Numbered from the stretch's first letter, positions 52,693 to 62,360 are shown. The stretch: DNA of 64,000 nt from Clostridium aciditolerans (GCF_016316925.1 NZ_JAEEGB010000004.1:1-64000); one strand, 5' to 3'. Notes: a model not told the origin generated them from the letters alone. A program made the numbers and translations.

Positions 52693-53490
52693 ATGGGAGA
52701 AGCTATTGTAGTAACATCAGGCAAAGGCGGGGTAGGTAAAACTACCACTACAGCTAATATAGGAACAGCACTGGCAGCCATTGGCAAGAGTGTTGTTGTT
52801 GTAGATGGTGATACTGGACTAAGAAATTTAGATGTTTTAATGGGACTTGAAAATAGAATCGTTTTTACACTTTTAGATGTAGTGGAAAATAAATGCAGAT
52901 TAAAACAGGCGCTAATAAAGGATAAGAGATTTCCAAATCTATACTTGCTCCCTACAGCACAAACTAGAGATAAAGATGATATAACACCAGAGCAAATGCT
53001 TAATTTAGTAAACGAATTAAAGAAAGAATTTGATTATATTATAATAGACTGCCCTGCAGGTATTGAACAGGGATTTGAGAATGCAGTTGTAGGTGCAGAT
53101 AGAGCATTGATTGTAGTTAATCCTGAAGTAACATCAGTTAGAGATTCGGATAGAGTTATTGGAAAATTAGATGCTAAAGGATTAGAAGACCATCAATTAA
53201 TTGTAAACAGAATAAATTATCAAATGACTAAAAATGGGGATATGTTAGATGTAAATGATATTCTCGACAGCTTAGCAATAAAGCTAATTGGAGTAGTTCC
53301 AGATGATAGAAGTATTACTATTTCTACAAATAAAGGGGAGCCTGTAGTTTTAGATAATAAAGCGGTTTCAGGACAAGCTTTTAGAAATATAGCAAAAAGA
53401 ATAACTGGTGAAACAGTTCCTTTTATTGAACTGAGCGAGGGAAATGAGGGCATATTTTCATCAATAAAAAAATTATTTGGTATTAAGTAG
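52693..53490 (+). CDS. minD: Septum site-determining protein MinD
   Basis: This membrane-associated ATPase recruits MinC. The 265 residues have the deviant Walker A SGKGGVGKTTTTANIG, VVDGDTGLRNLDVLMGLENR, YIIIDCPAGIEQGF, and a C-terminal amphipathic helix (IFSSIKKLFGIK) for membrane binding. ATG 52693 has ATGGAGGT; that sequence overlaps the minC stop. Confidence 0.97.
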   Translation: MGEAIVVTSGKGGVGKTTTTANIGTALAAIGKSVVVVDGDTGLRNLDVLMGLENRIVFTLLDVVENKCRLKQALIKDKRFPNLYLLPTAQTRDKDDITPEQMLNLVNELKKEFDYIIIDCPAGIEQGFENAVVGADRALIVVNPEVTSVRDSDRVIGKLDAKGLEDHQLIVNRINYQMTKNGDMLDVNDILDSLAIKLIGVVPDDRSITISTNKGEPVVLDNKAVSGQAFRNIAKRITGETVPFIELSEGNEGIFSSIKKLFGIK

Positions 53491-53502
53491 GGAGGGTGTA
53501 AA

Positions 53503-53772
53503 ATGGATTTATTTAAAATATTTTCTCAAAAACCTTCCCCTAAGGATATGGCAAAAGAAAGATTGAAATTAATTTTAATACATGACAGAGCTCATGTTTC
53601 TCCAGAAATACTAGAGTCTATAAGAGAGGATATATTAGGGGTTATTTCTAAATATTTTGAAATTGATGATGAAGAAATCGATGTAAAGATGACTAAAATG
53701 GAGGAACTTCAAGGAGAATCTCCAGCTTTAATTGCGAGCATACCAATTAAGAAAATGAAAATAAATAAATAA
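53503..53772 (+). CDS. minE: Cell division topological specificity factor MinE
   Basis: The 89 residues comprise the anti-MinCD segment (KDMAKERLKLILIHDRAHVS) and the topological domain. It stimulates MinD ATPase to give pole-to-pole oscillation, so this clostridium uses MinE. The RBS is GGGAGGG, 12 nt after minD. Confidence 0.95.
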   Translation: MDLFKIFSQKPSPKDMAKERLKLILIHDRAHVSPEILESIREDILGVISKYFEIDDEEIDVKMTKMEELQGESPALIASIPIKKMKINK

Positions 53773-53796
53773 ATTACATATACTGTTTTCAAAGAC

Positions 53797-53850
53797 TAAC
53801 GCCTCTAGTACCCATTTTACGTAAGATGGGGTATTAGAGGCGTTAATTAT
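53797..53850 (+). terminator. Long hairpin after minE
   Basis: TAACGCCTCTAGTACCCA pairs with TGGGGTATTAGAGGCGTTA, an 18-bp stem with one or two mismatches, then TTAATTATT. Likely a terminator with a weak T tract. Confidence 0.65.
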
Positions 53851-53905
53851 TGGATAAACAGAGTTCTTAGTATCAGATGGAGTTTTAAATATATCGGATA
53901 AAATT
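53851..53905. repeat. Partial copy of the repeat found at 55648
   Basis: GGATAA, CAGATGGAGTTTTAAA and ATCGGATAA occur in an order similar to parts of the structured repeat at 55648-55757, but the pairing arms are mostly missing. Confidence 0.4.
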
Positions 53906-53966
53906 GTTCATAGATTTTTTTTTTTTATATGGTATAATCATATTTGTATTGGAGGGATAAATTAGT

Positions 53967-55085
53967 ATGCTCAATAAAATAATTATTAGTAGAAAACTTC
54001 TAAGAGAATTAGATTTTACAGTCATAATAGCTGTTGTACTTATAGTATTATTTGGAACCATGAATATATATAGTGCTACGCATTTGAGATATGGAAACAC
54101 TTTTATGAGAAATCAGCTTATTTGGTTAGTTGTAGGATTAATACTTACTTATTTTATTTTAGTATTTGACTATTCGATAATTCAGGGCTATGCTAATATA
54201 ATATATTGGTTTGGGATATTTCTACTTATATTAAATGATACGATATTTAAATCTACTGTCAATGGAGCTTCATCTTGGATGAAAATAGGAGGATTTTCTA
54301 TGCAGCCTTCCGAGTTTGCCAAGCTAGGTATGATAATAATGCTTGCAAAGCAATTGGACAGTATGGATGGGAAAATTAACAATGTGAAAAATTTCTTTAA
54401 ATTAGCTGCTTATGCTGCGCTTCCAATGCTTTTAATAGTAATTCAACCTGACATGGGAATGACTATGGTTTGCTTTTTTATCGTCCTAGGAATATTTTTT
54501 GCAGCTGGTTTAGATTTAAAAATAATAGGCGGCGGATTTATGAGTTTAATTGCACTTATTGCTATAGTCTGGAATTCATCTCTAATGCAGGATTACTGGA
54601 AAAACAGATTAATTTCATTTATAAATCCAGATGCATATGACTTAGGCATTAGTTACCAGCTTAAGCAGTCTCAAATAGGAATAGGATCTGGTGGAATCTT
54701 TGGTAAAGGATTCTTAAAAGGCACCCAGATAGCGGGAGGATTCATTCCAGAAGCTCATACAGATTTTATTTTTTCTGTTGTAGGAGAAGAATGGGGCTTG
54801 GTTGGAGCAATAATTTTGTTAGCGCTCTATGGAATAATTATCTATAAATTTATAAAGATAGCCCAAAATTCTAAAGATAGATTTGGATCTATGATTTGTG
54901 TAGGTGTAGTTTCTACTATGCTGTTTTCTATATTACAAAATATAGGTATGACTATAGGATTAGTGCCTATAACCGGTATTACGTTATCCTTTATGAGTTA
55001 CGGAGGCAGCTCTATGCTAACGGGTTTCATGAGTTTAGGACTTGTTCTAAATATAGGAATGAGAAAGAAGAAAATCAATTTTTAG
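53967..55085 (+). CDS. rodA: RodA/FtsW/SpoVE-family peptidoglycan glycosyltransferase
   Basis: The 372-residue SEDS protein has about ten membrane helices, with [63 protein letters not shown] and [15 protein letters not shown]. It polymerises glycan strands with PBP2. GGAGGG precedes the ATG; a TATAAT sits at 53933. Position beside mre/min genes favours RodA over SpoVE. Confidence 0.94.
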   Translation: MLNKIIISRKLLRELDFTVIIAVVLIVLFGTMNIYSATHLRYGNTFMRNQLIWLVVGLILTYFILVFDYSIIQGYANIIYWFGIFLLILNDTIFKSTVNGASSWMKIGGFSMQPSEFAKLGMIIMLAKQLDSMDGKINNVKNFFKLAAYAALPMLLIVIQPDMGMTMVCFFIVLGIFFAAGLDLKIIGGGFMSLIALIAIVWNSSLMQDYWKNRLISFINPDAYDLGISYQLKQSQIGIGSGGIFGKGFLKGTQIAGGFIPEAHTDFIFSVVGEEWGLVGAIILLALYGIIIYKFIKIAQNSKDRFGSMICVGVVSTMLFSILQNIGMTIGLVPITGITLSFMSYGGSSMLTGFMSLGLVLNIGMRKKKINF

Positions 55086-55098
55086 GGGGATGAATGTT

Positions 55099-55479
55099 AT
55101 GAGAATTGCCTTTATTGCACATGATAAAAAGAAAGATGATATGATAGAATTTGTAAAAAGATACAGAGACCTTTTTGAAGGGCATGAATTATTTGGTACG
55201 GGAACAACAGGAAGTCTTATAACTGAAATTATTGGATTAAAAGTTCATAGATTCCTTTCAGGTCCTCTTGGGGGAGACCAGCAAATAGGTGCAAAAGTAG
55301 CACAAGGAGAGATGGATTTTATAATTTTTTTAAGAGATCCCCTTACATCTCAGCCTCATGAGCCAGATGTTAATGCATTACTCCGAATATGTGATGTTCA
55401 TTGTGTGCCCCTTGCAACCAACTTAGGATCAGCAGAAGTTTTTGTAAAGGCATTAAAAAATCGTGAAGAATCTAAGTAA
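55099..55479 (+). CDS. mgsA: Methylglyoxal synthase
   Basis: MgsA converts dihydroxyacetone phosphate to methylglyoxal and phosphate. The 126 residues contain [40 protein letters not shown] with the catalytic Asp, and [26 protein letters not shown] fits ATG 55099; ATG 55090 is too close to it. Gene order rodA-mgsA is common in clostridia. Confidence 0.96.
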   Translation: MRIAFIAHDKKKDDMIEFVKRYRDLFEGHELFGTGTTGSLITEIIGLKVHRFLSGPLGGDQQIGAKVAQGEMDFIIFLRDPLTSQPHEPDVNALLRICDVHCVPLATNLGSAEVFVKALKNREESK

Positions 55480-55487
55480 TTTGGTAC

Positions 55488-55523
55488 AAGCTCTAGCAAT
55501 TAATTTGCTAGAGCTTATTTTTT
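55488..55523 (+). terminator. Terminator of rodA-mgsA
   Basis: AAGCTCTAGCAA and TTGCTAGAGCTT form a perfect 12-bp stem with a 5-nt loop, followed by ATTTTTT. Confidence 0.9.
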
Positions 55524-55647
55524 AGATTAGTATTGCCCTATTGTATAGATAACTAAGAGTGTTTAGGTATCTTAAAGTCATAAAACCATAGATTTTAAAA
55601 TATATATAATATATCAGCAACTATGTGAAGTCATATTATACGAACAG

Positions 55648-55757
55648 TTTATCCGATGTGTACCGCCACTAATAAAGTGGTGATACGATCATGGATAATG
55701 GATTCCAAGCTTCAGATGGAATTTAAAATTCACCTGAAAACAAGAATCCTGTTAATA
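55648..55757. repeat. Structured intergenic repeat of two hairpins
   Basis: First hairpin: TTATCC/GGATAA ends with ATG/CAT and CCACT/AGTGG inside. Second: GGATTC/GAATCC with TTCAG/CTGAA and GGAATT/AATTC. No coding frame and no T run. A degraded relative lies at 53851-53905. Confidence 0.6.
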
Positions 55758-55780
55758 AAAATTGGGGGGCAATTTTATCT

Positions 55781-56569
55781 ATGGGAAATTATAATTCAGA
55801 GTACGAAAGTTATTATAATTCTTTAAAAAAAGGCAGCAAGACAAGGTATTTTCCATCTTATAATCAAAGCTTTAACTATAATAATATAGGGAAATCTAAA
55901 AAAAATTATTGGCTATCAAGAATAATGAGAGACTTAGTAGGGGTGCTTATTCTCTTTATCATTGTCTTAAGCTGTAAGCTAATAGTGACGCCTAAAACTC
56001 AGGCAGTATACAATTATTCTAAACAAATTCTAAATCAGAACTATGAATATACTAATTTAAAAGAGAAGTGCAAAAATATAGATATTAAAAATTTTCAGGA
56101 TAAGATTACTAATATAATTGAGGAAATAAGAAGTAAAGTTACTGGAACTGAAACTGTTGATAACAAAATTAAAAATGAATTTGTACTTCCGATTGCAGGA
56201 ATAGAAACATCTCCCTTTGGATATAGGGAGGATCCTATAACAAAAGAAAAAAAGTTTCACGAGGGAGTAGATATTGACGTTAAGGAAAATACAGAGGTAA
56301 AAGCCTCATATGATGGAAGAATAAAAATTTGTGGTGAGGATAAAGAGTTAGGTAAGTACATTCTGATAGATCATGGCAATGGCATAGAAACTAAATATGG
56401 ACATTTAAATGAAATACTTGTGGGAAAAGAAGATGCGGTTAAAAAGAGTCAGATTATAGCCAAAAGTGGCAATACAGGCAAATCTACTGGACCGCATCTT
56501 CATTTTGAGCTTTTATACATGGGAGAAAATAAAAATCCAGATGAGTATTTTAAGATAGCCAAAAAGTAA
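55781..56569 (+). CDS. M23-family membrane peptidase, SpoIVFA-like
   Basis: The 262-residue protein has a membrane helix near 50-70 and a C-terminal LytM/M23 domain with HEGVDIDVKENTEV and GPHLHFELLYMG, retaining the H-x3-D and H-x-H zinc ligands. Its neighbour is a SpoIVFB-like protease, so it is probably the SpoIVFA-equivalent regulator of pro-sigmaK processing, although B. subtilis SpoIVFA is a degenerate M23 protein. The RBS is TTGGGGGG. Confidence 0.78.
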   Translation: MGNYNSEYESYYNSLKKGSKTRYFPSYNQSFNYNNIGKSKKNYWLSRIMRDLVGVLILFIIVLSCKLIVTPKTQAVYNYSKQILNQNYEYTNLKEKCKNIDIKNFQDKITNIIEEIRSKVTGTETVDNKIKNEFVLPIAGIETSPFGYREDPITKEKKFHEGVDIDVKENTEVKASYDGRIKICGEDKELGKYILIDHGNGIETKYGHLNEILVGKEDAVKKSQIIAKSGNTGKSTGPHLHFELLYMGENKNPDEYFKIAKK

Positions 56570-56586
56570 TGTATAGAGGTAATTCT

Positions 56587-57441
56587 GTGGTTAAGGTAAG
56601 TAGATATTTTATTCCTTATATAATATTTTTAATTGCTATAGGATACAAAGGACAACTAATTTATTCTTTTTTAATTGTTATTATTCATGAATTTGTTCAT
56701 TATTTGGTTGCTAGATATTATAATTTTTGCGGTTTTGATATAGAACTTATGATTGTTGGAGCGGCATTAAGGTTTAGAGAACTTGATGAGGCATCTCCAA
56801 AAGAAGATTTAATTATATCTATATCTGGTCCTATGGCAAATCTAGTTCTATGTATTGTTTTTTTTATTTTACATAAGGAATTTCCCTGTAAGGAATTCTA
56901 TATGTTATTTGAAGGAAATTTGGCTATAGGATTATTTAACCTTATTCCTGCATTCCCATTAGATGGTGGAAGAATATTAAGAGATATATTAAATTTTAAA
57001 CTTATGTATAGAAAGTCTAATAAAATAATGATTACTACGAGTATAATTATTGGATCAGTAATTATGCTTATTTATGTATTGTTATTCTTAAAGGGTAATA
57101 ATATTTTTAGTATAGGAATAATAGGTATATTTATTATAATATCATCGCTTAAAGAGAAGGAAAGGATATCATATATAATTATGGGAGATATTATAAAAAA
57201 GAAATATAAATTTATATATAGGGGTTATATTGAAAATAAGAATACTTCTATATATTATAAAAAAGATTTATTAAGTGTAATGGCTCTATTTGATAAAAAT
57301 AAATATAATGTTTTCACAGTTTTAGATGAAGAGATGAAAGTTATGGACATAATTTATGAGGAAGAGATAATTAGTGCTTTAAAAACCTACGGGAATATTA
57401 CCATAAAAGAATTTATGAAAATAGAAAACAACGAAAGATGA
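56587..57441 (+). CDS. Site-2 membrane metalloprotease (M50), SpoIVFB-like
   Basis: This intramembrane zinc protease has HEFVHYLVA (HExxH) near residue 35 and NLIPAFPLDGGRILRD (N-P-D-G motif) near 120, followed by a helix pair and a C-terminal region like a half CBS domain (KNKYNVFTVLDEEMKVMDII). This is the SpoIVFB architecture, which cleaves pro-sigmaK in the mother cell. GTG 56587 fits the AGAGGT RBS; ATG 56569 overlaps the previous stop. Confidence 0.82.
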   Translation: MVKVSRYFIPYIIFLIAIGYKGQLIYSFLIVIIHEFVHYLVARYYNFCGFDIELMIVGAALRFRELDEASPKEDLIISISGPMANLVLCIVFFILHKEFPCKEFYMLFEGNLAIGLFNLIPAFPLDGGRILRDILNFKLMYRKSNKIMITTSIIIGSVIMLIYVLLFLKGNNIFSIGIIGIFIIISSLKEKERISYIIMGDIIKKKYKFIYRGYIENKNTSIYYKKDLLSVMALFDKNKYNVFTVLDEEMKVMDIIYEEEIISALKTYGNITIKEFMKIENNER

Positions 57442-57514
57442 AAATTATATTTTAAATTTATAATTTATTATGTTAGAATATAAAAATGTGATATACACAA
57501 GAGGAGGATTTTCA

Positions 57515-59371
57515 ATGAATAAGGTTACTGATGATATATTGTTTAAAGTAGAAAAACCTGCGCGTTATATAGGTGGAGAGTTAAATTCTTATAATAAAGA
57601 TAAAAATAAAGTAGATATTCGTTTTGCATTTTGTTTTCCAGATGTTTATGAGGTAGGAATGTCACATTTGGGGATGAAAATTCTTTACCATATTTTAAAT
57701 GAAAGAAAGGATACTTATTGCGAAAGAGTTTTTGCTCCATGGCCTGATATGGAAAAACAGATGAGGGAAAATAACATTCCTCTTTATGGGTTAGAAAGTA
57801 AGGATCCTATAAATAACTTTGATTTTATTGCTTTTACCCTTCAATATGAAATGAGTTATACTAACATACTAAATATGTTGGATTTAGCTGGTGTACCTAT
57901 AAGGGCTTCAGAAAGAGGAGAGGATGATCCTATTGTATTTTGTGGAGGTCCTTGTGCTTATAATCCTGAGCCGCTTTATGATATAGCCGACTTCTTTGCT
58001 ATAGGCGAAGGAGAAGAGCAAATGGAAGAGATTATGGATCTTTATAGAAAGTATAAGGGTAAGAGTAAAAAAGAATTTTTAAGAGAGGTATCACATATAC
58101 AGGGGATTTATGTTCCATCACTTTATTCAGTGGAATATAAAGAAGATGGAACAATAAAAGAATTTAAACCTCTATATGATGATGTACCAGCAGTAGTTAA
58201 AAAGAGAATAATAAAGAACTTTAATGATGTAGCCTATCCTAAGAATTTAATTGTTCCTTATACCGAGATAGTACATGATAGAATAACTTTAGAAACCTTT
58301 AGGGGATGTACTAGGGGATGTAGATTCTGCCAAGCAGGGATGATATATAGACCTGTGAGAGAAAAGAGCACAGATAAACTTTTAGAAACAGTAGAAGAGC
58401 TTTTAAAGAATACAGGATATCCAGAAGTATCATTAACATCACTAAGCATCTGTGATTACTCAGATTTACAAAATTTAATTCATAAATTTATAGAGAAGTA
58501 TGAAAAAGAAAAAGTAGGGGTATCTCTACCGTCATTAAGAATAGATTCTTTCTCTGTGGACTTAATAAATGAAATACAAAAGGTTAGAAAAACAGGATTA
58601 ACCTTTGCGCCAGAAGCGGGTTCACAAAGAATGAGAGATGTTATAAATAAAGGGGTAACTGAGCAGAATTTAATGGATTCAGTAAAAAATGCTTTTGAAT
58701 CTGGTTGGTCCACAATAAAACTATATTTTATGATAGGATTACCATATGAAACTATTGAAGATGTAATAGGCATAGCAGATTTGGCTGAAAAAGTAACAGA
58801 TCAGTATTTTAAAGTTCCAAAAGATAAGAGAAAGAAAGGGTTAAAGGTTACTGTAAGCACTTCTATATTTGTTCCTAAGGCCTTTACTCCGTTCCAGTGG
58901 GTGCCACAAATAAGAATGGAAGATGTGAAGGAAGAAATAAAAGCATTAAGAGGAGCTATAAAAAGCAGAAGTATTTCTTACAATTGGCATGAAACTCCTG
59001 TGAGCTATTTAGAAGCTATATTTGCAAGGGGAGACAGAAGAGTTTGTGATGTTTTAGTAAAGGCTTTTGAAAAAGGAGCTAAATTCGATGGTTGGTCAGA
59101 GTATTTCAACTATGATGCATGGATGGAAGCTTTTGAAGAATGTGGAGTAGATGGAGATTTTTATGCATATAGAGAAAGAAGTTATGATGAGATACTTCCA
59201 TGGGATTTCTTAGATATAGGGGTTTCCAAAGAGTTCTTAATAAGAGAAAATGAAATGGCAAAAAAAGCAGAGCTAACACCTGATTGTAGAATGGGGTGTA
59301 CAAATTGTGGAGTAAACACTAAGTTGGAAGGGAAGTGCTTTGACGGTGCGATATTTAATAAAATTCAGTAA
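57515..59371 (+). CDS. Radical SAM protein, TIGR03960 family
   Basis: The 618 residues have an N-terminal B12-binding-like region (RFAFCFPDVYEVGMSHLGMK) and a radical SAM core with ETFRGCTRGCRFCQAGMIYR (CX3CX2C for the 4Fe-4S cluster), then LTFAPEAGSQRMRDVINKG. A further Cys set closes the protein (DCRMGCTNCGVN). The reaction is unknown. It overlaps the DUF2344 gene, its constant partner. AGAGGAGG supports ATG 57515. Confidence 0.9.
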   Translation: MNKVTDDILFKVEKPARYIGGELNSYNKDKNKVDIRFAFCFPDVYEVGMSHLGMKILYHILNERKDTYCERVFAPWPDMEKQMRENNIPLYGLESKDPINNFDFIAFTLQYEMSYTNILNMLDLAGVPIRASERGEDDPIVFCGGPCAYNPEPLYDIADFFAIGEGEEQMEEIMDLYRKYKGKSKKEFLREVSHIQGIYVPSLYSVEYKEDGTIKEFKPLYDDVPAVVKKRIIKNFNDVAYPKNLIVPYTEIVHDRITLETFRGCTRGCRFCQAGMIYRPVREKSTDKLLETVEELLKNTGYPEVSLTSLSICDYSDLQNLIHKFIEKYEKEKVGVSLPSLRIDSFSVDLINEIQKVRKTGLTFAPEAGSQRMRDVINKGVTEQNLMDSVKNAFESGWSTIKLYFMIGLPYETIEDVIGIADLAEKVTDQYFKVPKDKRKKGLKVTVSTSIFVPKAFTPFQWVPQIRMEDVKEEIKALRGAIKSRSISYNWHETPVSYLEAIFARGDRRVCDVLVKAFEKGAKFDGWSEYFNYDAWMEAFEECGVDGDFYAYRERSYDEILPWDFLDIGVSKEFLIRENEMAKKAELTPDCRMGCTNCGVNTKLEGKCFDGAIFNKIQ

Positions 59372-60053
59372 AGAAGACAGTATAAAATTTGTAGCTCACT
59401 TAGATTTAATGAGAACAATCCAGAGAATGATGAAAAGATCAGGACTTCCAGTTCAATATTCTAAAGGATTTAATCCTCATATAAATATGTCGCTAGCACA
59501 ACCGTTGGCAGTAGGAGTTTATTCCTCAGGAGACTATCTTGATGTAGCCTTTGATGAAGAGTTAGAGGAAAGTACAATAACGGAAAAATTAAATTTAAGT
59601 GCACCTATGGGTATAAAAGTATTTGAAGCTGTAAAAATAAAAGAAGAGCAAAATAAAAAAGTTTTTAAGTCTATGGCGGCAATTGATGCAGCAAAGTACA
59701 CTATAAAGATAAAATATAATAGTGTAGAACTTTTGAATCAAGATATGGAAAAGCTACTAAGTACTCATGAATGGGAAACTATAAAGAAAAGTAAAAGCGG
59801 AGAAAGCAAAGTTAATATAAGATCCATGATAAAAGAACTTAAATATGAAATAGTTGATAATGTTTTAATGATACATACAATTGTTTCTTGTGGAAGTAAG
59901 GAGAATTTATCAGCGGAACTTTTAGCAAAATTCATTCAAGAAAACACCAGAGAAGCAAAAGTTGATGCTTTTGTGGATATAAAAAGAGAAGAAATGTATG
60001 CATTGATGAAAGGGAAATTAGTTCCTCTATACAAATATGCAAAGATGCTATAG
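59346..60053 (+). CDS. DUF2344/TIGR03936 protein, partner of the radical SAM enzyme
   Basis: About 235 residues starting MRYLIKFSKEDSIKFVAHLD, with LMRTIQRMMKRSGLPVQYSK and GFNPHINMSLAQPLAVGVYS, the DUF2344 signature. In some bacteria it is fused to the upstream radical SAM protein; here it overlaps by 26 nt. The start could be GTG 59346 or TTG 59340; the AAGGGAAG RBS allows both. Function unknown. Confidence 0.88.
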   Translation: MRYLIKFSKEDSIKFVAHLDLMRTIQRMMKRSGLPVQYSKGFNPHINMSLAQPLAVGVYSSGDYLDVAFDEELEESTITEKLNLSAPMGIKVFEAVKIKEEQNKKVFKSMAAIDAAKYTIKIKYNSVELLNQDMEKLLSTHEWETIKKSKSGESKVNIRSMIKELKYEIVDNVLMIHTIVSCGSKENLSAELLAKFIQENTREAKVDAFVDIKREEMYALMKGKLVPLYKYAKML

Positions 60054-60072
60054 GATTTCTAGTCCAAATTTT

Positions 60073-60113
60073 GGCTTATAGTTTAACGACCGTTAAATTA
60101 TAGGCCTTGTTTT
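60073..60113 (+). terminator. Hairpin between the DUF2344 gene and rng
   Basis: GGCTTATAGTTTAACG and CGTTAAATTATAGGCC pair with few mismatches, then TTGTTTT. Confidence 0.7.
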
Positions 60114-60131
60114 ACAGAAAAGAAGGTGGAT

Positions 60132-61574
60132 ATGTTGAAAGAAATATTTATAGAAAGACAAAAGGAACTTTTAAGAATTGCAATAAAAGAAAAGGATGAA
60201 CTAAAGGAGTGCTTAATTGAAGAAGAAACTGGCGAACCCTATCCTGGGGAGATTTATAAAGGTATAGTTAAGAATATTGTACCTGCCATAAAATGCGCTT
60301 TTATAGATATAGGCCATAAAAAAAATGTATATATGTATTTAGATGAAAAGTTCAAAAATACAAAATTAAAAAAAGGTGAAGAAATATTAGTACAGGTAAT
60401 CAAGGAAGACTTGGGGAGCAAAGGAGCTAAAGTTAGCAATGTACTAAGCTTGCCAGGAACATATTGTGTGCTAGAAACTATTAATAAAGATATAAGTTTT
60501 TCAAAAAAAATAACTGATAATAATATAAAAAATTATATTGCCCAAAATTTAAAAAAGCCTAAAGGTATAGGTGTAAAAATAAGAACTAATGGAGTAGAGG
60601 TTCCAATAGATGTAATAAATGAAGAACTAAATAAGCTTTATGATTTATATTCGAATATGTGCAATAAGGCTAAATATTCTACTGGTGTTGGTCTATTATT
60701 CGATGATGGTGGTATTTTAGGAAGAGTATTAAGAGATAAGCTAAGTGGGACTAATTTAAAGATATATGTTGACAATGAAGAAGATTATAATTATGTAAGT
60801 GAATTTTCCCGCAGTATAATTGATGCAAAAATTAATATAAAACTTCATAAAGAGAGCAGAACCTTATTTGCTTATTATGGTATTGAAAGAGAGATATTAA
60901 GTTTAAGAAACAATAAAATTCCTCTTCAATGTGGAGGGTACATAATTATTGATAGAACGGAAGCAATGTATGTTATAGATGTTAACTCTGGTAAGAATGT
61001 TAAAGGAAGCTCAATACAAAAAACAGCATATATTACTAATTACCAAGCAGCAGAAGAGGTTGCAAGGCAGATAAGACTTAGAAATCTAAGCGGAATTATA
61101 GTTGTAGATTTCATAGATATGGATGATGAAAATAATAAACAAAAGATATTAAATTTATTAAAAGAAGGATTTTTTGGAGATAAGAATAAAACCATAATAT
61201 ATCCTTTTACTGAATTAAATCTAGTTCAGATTGCAAGGAGAAGATCAGGAAAATCTATATATGAATACATAGAAGAAGATTGTGGTTTATGCAGTGGAAA
61301 AGGTAAAAGAATAAAGCTATCTTATATGTGCATGCTTATAAAAAATGAAGTTTTTAGAATTGATGAACAAAGAGAAATAAAAGATTTATATATTGAGTTA
61401 GATGAAAACTACAAAAAGGATATAGAAGGAGACATATTAAGCTTTATTAAAAATATAAGTGCATTAGATAAAAAAGTATATATTAACTATGTTAAAGGAG
61501 AACATTTTAAAGTTGAACCACTAATATTTATGAATCAAATAGAAAACCTGCAGATTTTTAAAGTTTATGGATAA
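60132..61574 (+). CDS. rng: Ribonuclease G/E family endoribonuclease
   Basis: The 480 residues have an N-terminal S1 domain (GEIYKGIVKNIVPAIKCAFI, DIGHKKNVYMYL), the RNase H-like/DNase I-like core with YVIDVNSGKN and IVVDFIDMDDENNKQ (catalytic Asp residues), and the zinc-link CGLCSGKG. It lacks the long C-terminal scaffold of RNase E, so RNase G. ATG 60132 has AGAAGGTGG. Confidence 0.94.
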   Translation: MLKEIFIERQKELLRIAIKEKDELKECLIEEETGEPYPGEIYKGIVKNIVPAIKCAFIDIGHKKNVYMYLDEKFKNTKLKKGEEILVQVIKEDLGSKGAKVSNVLSLPGTYCVLETINKDISFSKKITDNNIKNYIAQNLKKPKGIGVKIRTNGVEVPIDVINEELNKLYDLYSNMCNKAKYSTGVGLLFDDGGILGRVLRDKLSGTNLKIYVDNEEDYNYVSEFSRSIIDAKINIKLHKESRTLFAYYGIEREILSLRNNKIPLQCGGYIIIDRTEAMYVIDVNSGKNVKGSSIQKTAYITNYQAAEEVARQIRLRNLSGIIVVDFIDMDDENNKQKILNLLKEGFFGDKNKTIIYPFTELNLVQIARRRSGKSIYEYIEEDCGLCSGKGKRIKLSYMCMLIKNEVFRIDEQREIKDLYIELDENYKKDIEGDILSFIKNISALDKKVYINYVKGEHFKVEPLIFMNQIENLQIFKVYG

Positions 61575-61580
61575 AAAAAC

Positions 61581-61609
61581 TTTACAAGCCACTATATATA
61601 TGTTAGAAT
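61581..61609 (+). promoter_or_regulatory. Promoter of the L21 leader-rplU operon
   Basis: TTTACA, a 17-nt spacer and TAGAAT. Confidence 0.7.
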
Positions 61610-61616
61610 GGCATTT

Positions 61617-61713
61617 GTAGACCGCACAGAGAAGGTTATGTAAATCATAAGCAGGCATTCTTAAGATTGTTTATGTACCTTAATTGGCGAGACTGGATAG
61701 AGGAGGTGTTTTG
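61617..61713 (+). promoter_or_regulatory. Ribosomal protein L21 leader
   Basis: The 97-nt 5' UTR, with GACCGCACAGAGAAGGTTATG near its start and TACCTTAATTGGCGAGACTG near its end, matches the Firmicute L21 leader. It lies directly before rplU and probably binds L21 for autoregulation. The AAGGT/ACCTT arms can pair. Confidence 0.8.
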
Positions 61714-62028
61714 ATGTACGCAGTTGTAGTTACTGGAGGAAAGCAATACAGAGTTGCACAAGGAGACGTTATATACGTTGAAAAGTTAAACGCTGAAGTT
61801 GATACAACAGTTGAACTTGACAATGTTCTTGTAGTAAGCAAGGAAAATGGAGAGTTAGTTGTTGGAAAACCTGTAGTTGAAGGAGCTAAAGTTACTGCTA
61901 AGGTTTTAGCTCAAGGAAAAGGCAAGAAAATACTTGTTTTCAAGTATAAGAGAAAGAAAGACTACAGAAAGAAACAAGGACACAGACAACCATATACAAA
62001 ACTTCAAATAGAAGCAATTAATGCTTAA
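61714..62028 (+). CDS. rplU: 50S ribosomal protein L21
   Basis: The 104 residues begin [20 protein letters not shown] and end with the basic [20 protein letters not shown] block, standard for L21, which binds 23S rRNA domain I. GAGGAGGTG supports ATG 61714. It heads rplU-prp-rpmA. Confidence 0.98.
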   Translation: MYAVVVTGGKQYRVAQGDVIYVEKLNAEVDTTVELDNVLVVSKENGELVVGKPVVEGAKVTAKVLAQGKGKKILVFKYKRKKDYRKKQGHRQPYTKLQIEAINA

Positions 62029-62030
62029 TT

Positions 62031-62357
62031 ATGGTTACTGTAGAGTTTAAGAAAAAATCTTGTAATTTGGTTTCAGTTGCTTTAAAAGGTCATGCAGAAT
62101 CAGTAGATGAAGGATACGACTTAGTATGCTGCGCTGTTTCTAGCATATCTCAAACTATTTTAATAGGAATAGTTGAAGTTTTAAAGTTAAAGATTGATTA
62201 CTCTATAGATGATGGCTTTCTAAGCTTTTCATTAGAAGACTTATCTATTGATGAGATAAAAGAGTGTCAAGTGCTTATGGAAACTATGTTACTTGGTTTG
62301 AAAAGTGTAGAATTAAATTACGGTGAATATATAAAAGTTAAAGTAGAGGAGGTGTAG
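62031..62357 (+). CDS. prp: Ribosomal-processing cysteine protease Prp
   Basis: Prp removes the N-terminal extension of L27 in Firmicutes. The 108 residues have the catalytic His in LKGHAESVDEGYD and Cys in LVCCAVSSISQT. It begins 2 nt after rplU, with no clear RBS, implying translational coupling, and ends just before rpmA. Confidence 0.95.
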   Translation: MVTVEFKKKSCNLVSVALKGHAESVDEGYDLVCCAVSSISQTILIGIVEVLKLKIDYSIDDGFLSFSLEDLSIDEIKECQVLMETMLLGLKSVELNYGEYIKVKVEEV

Positions 62358-62360
62358 TAC

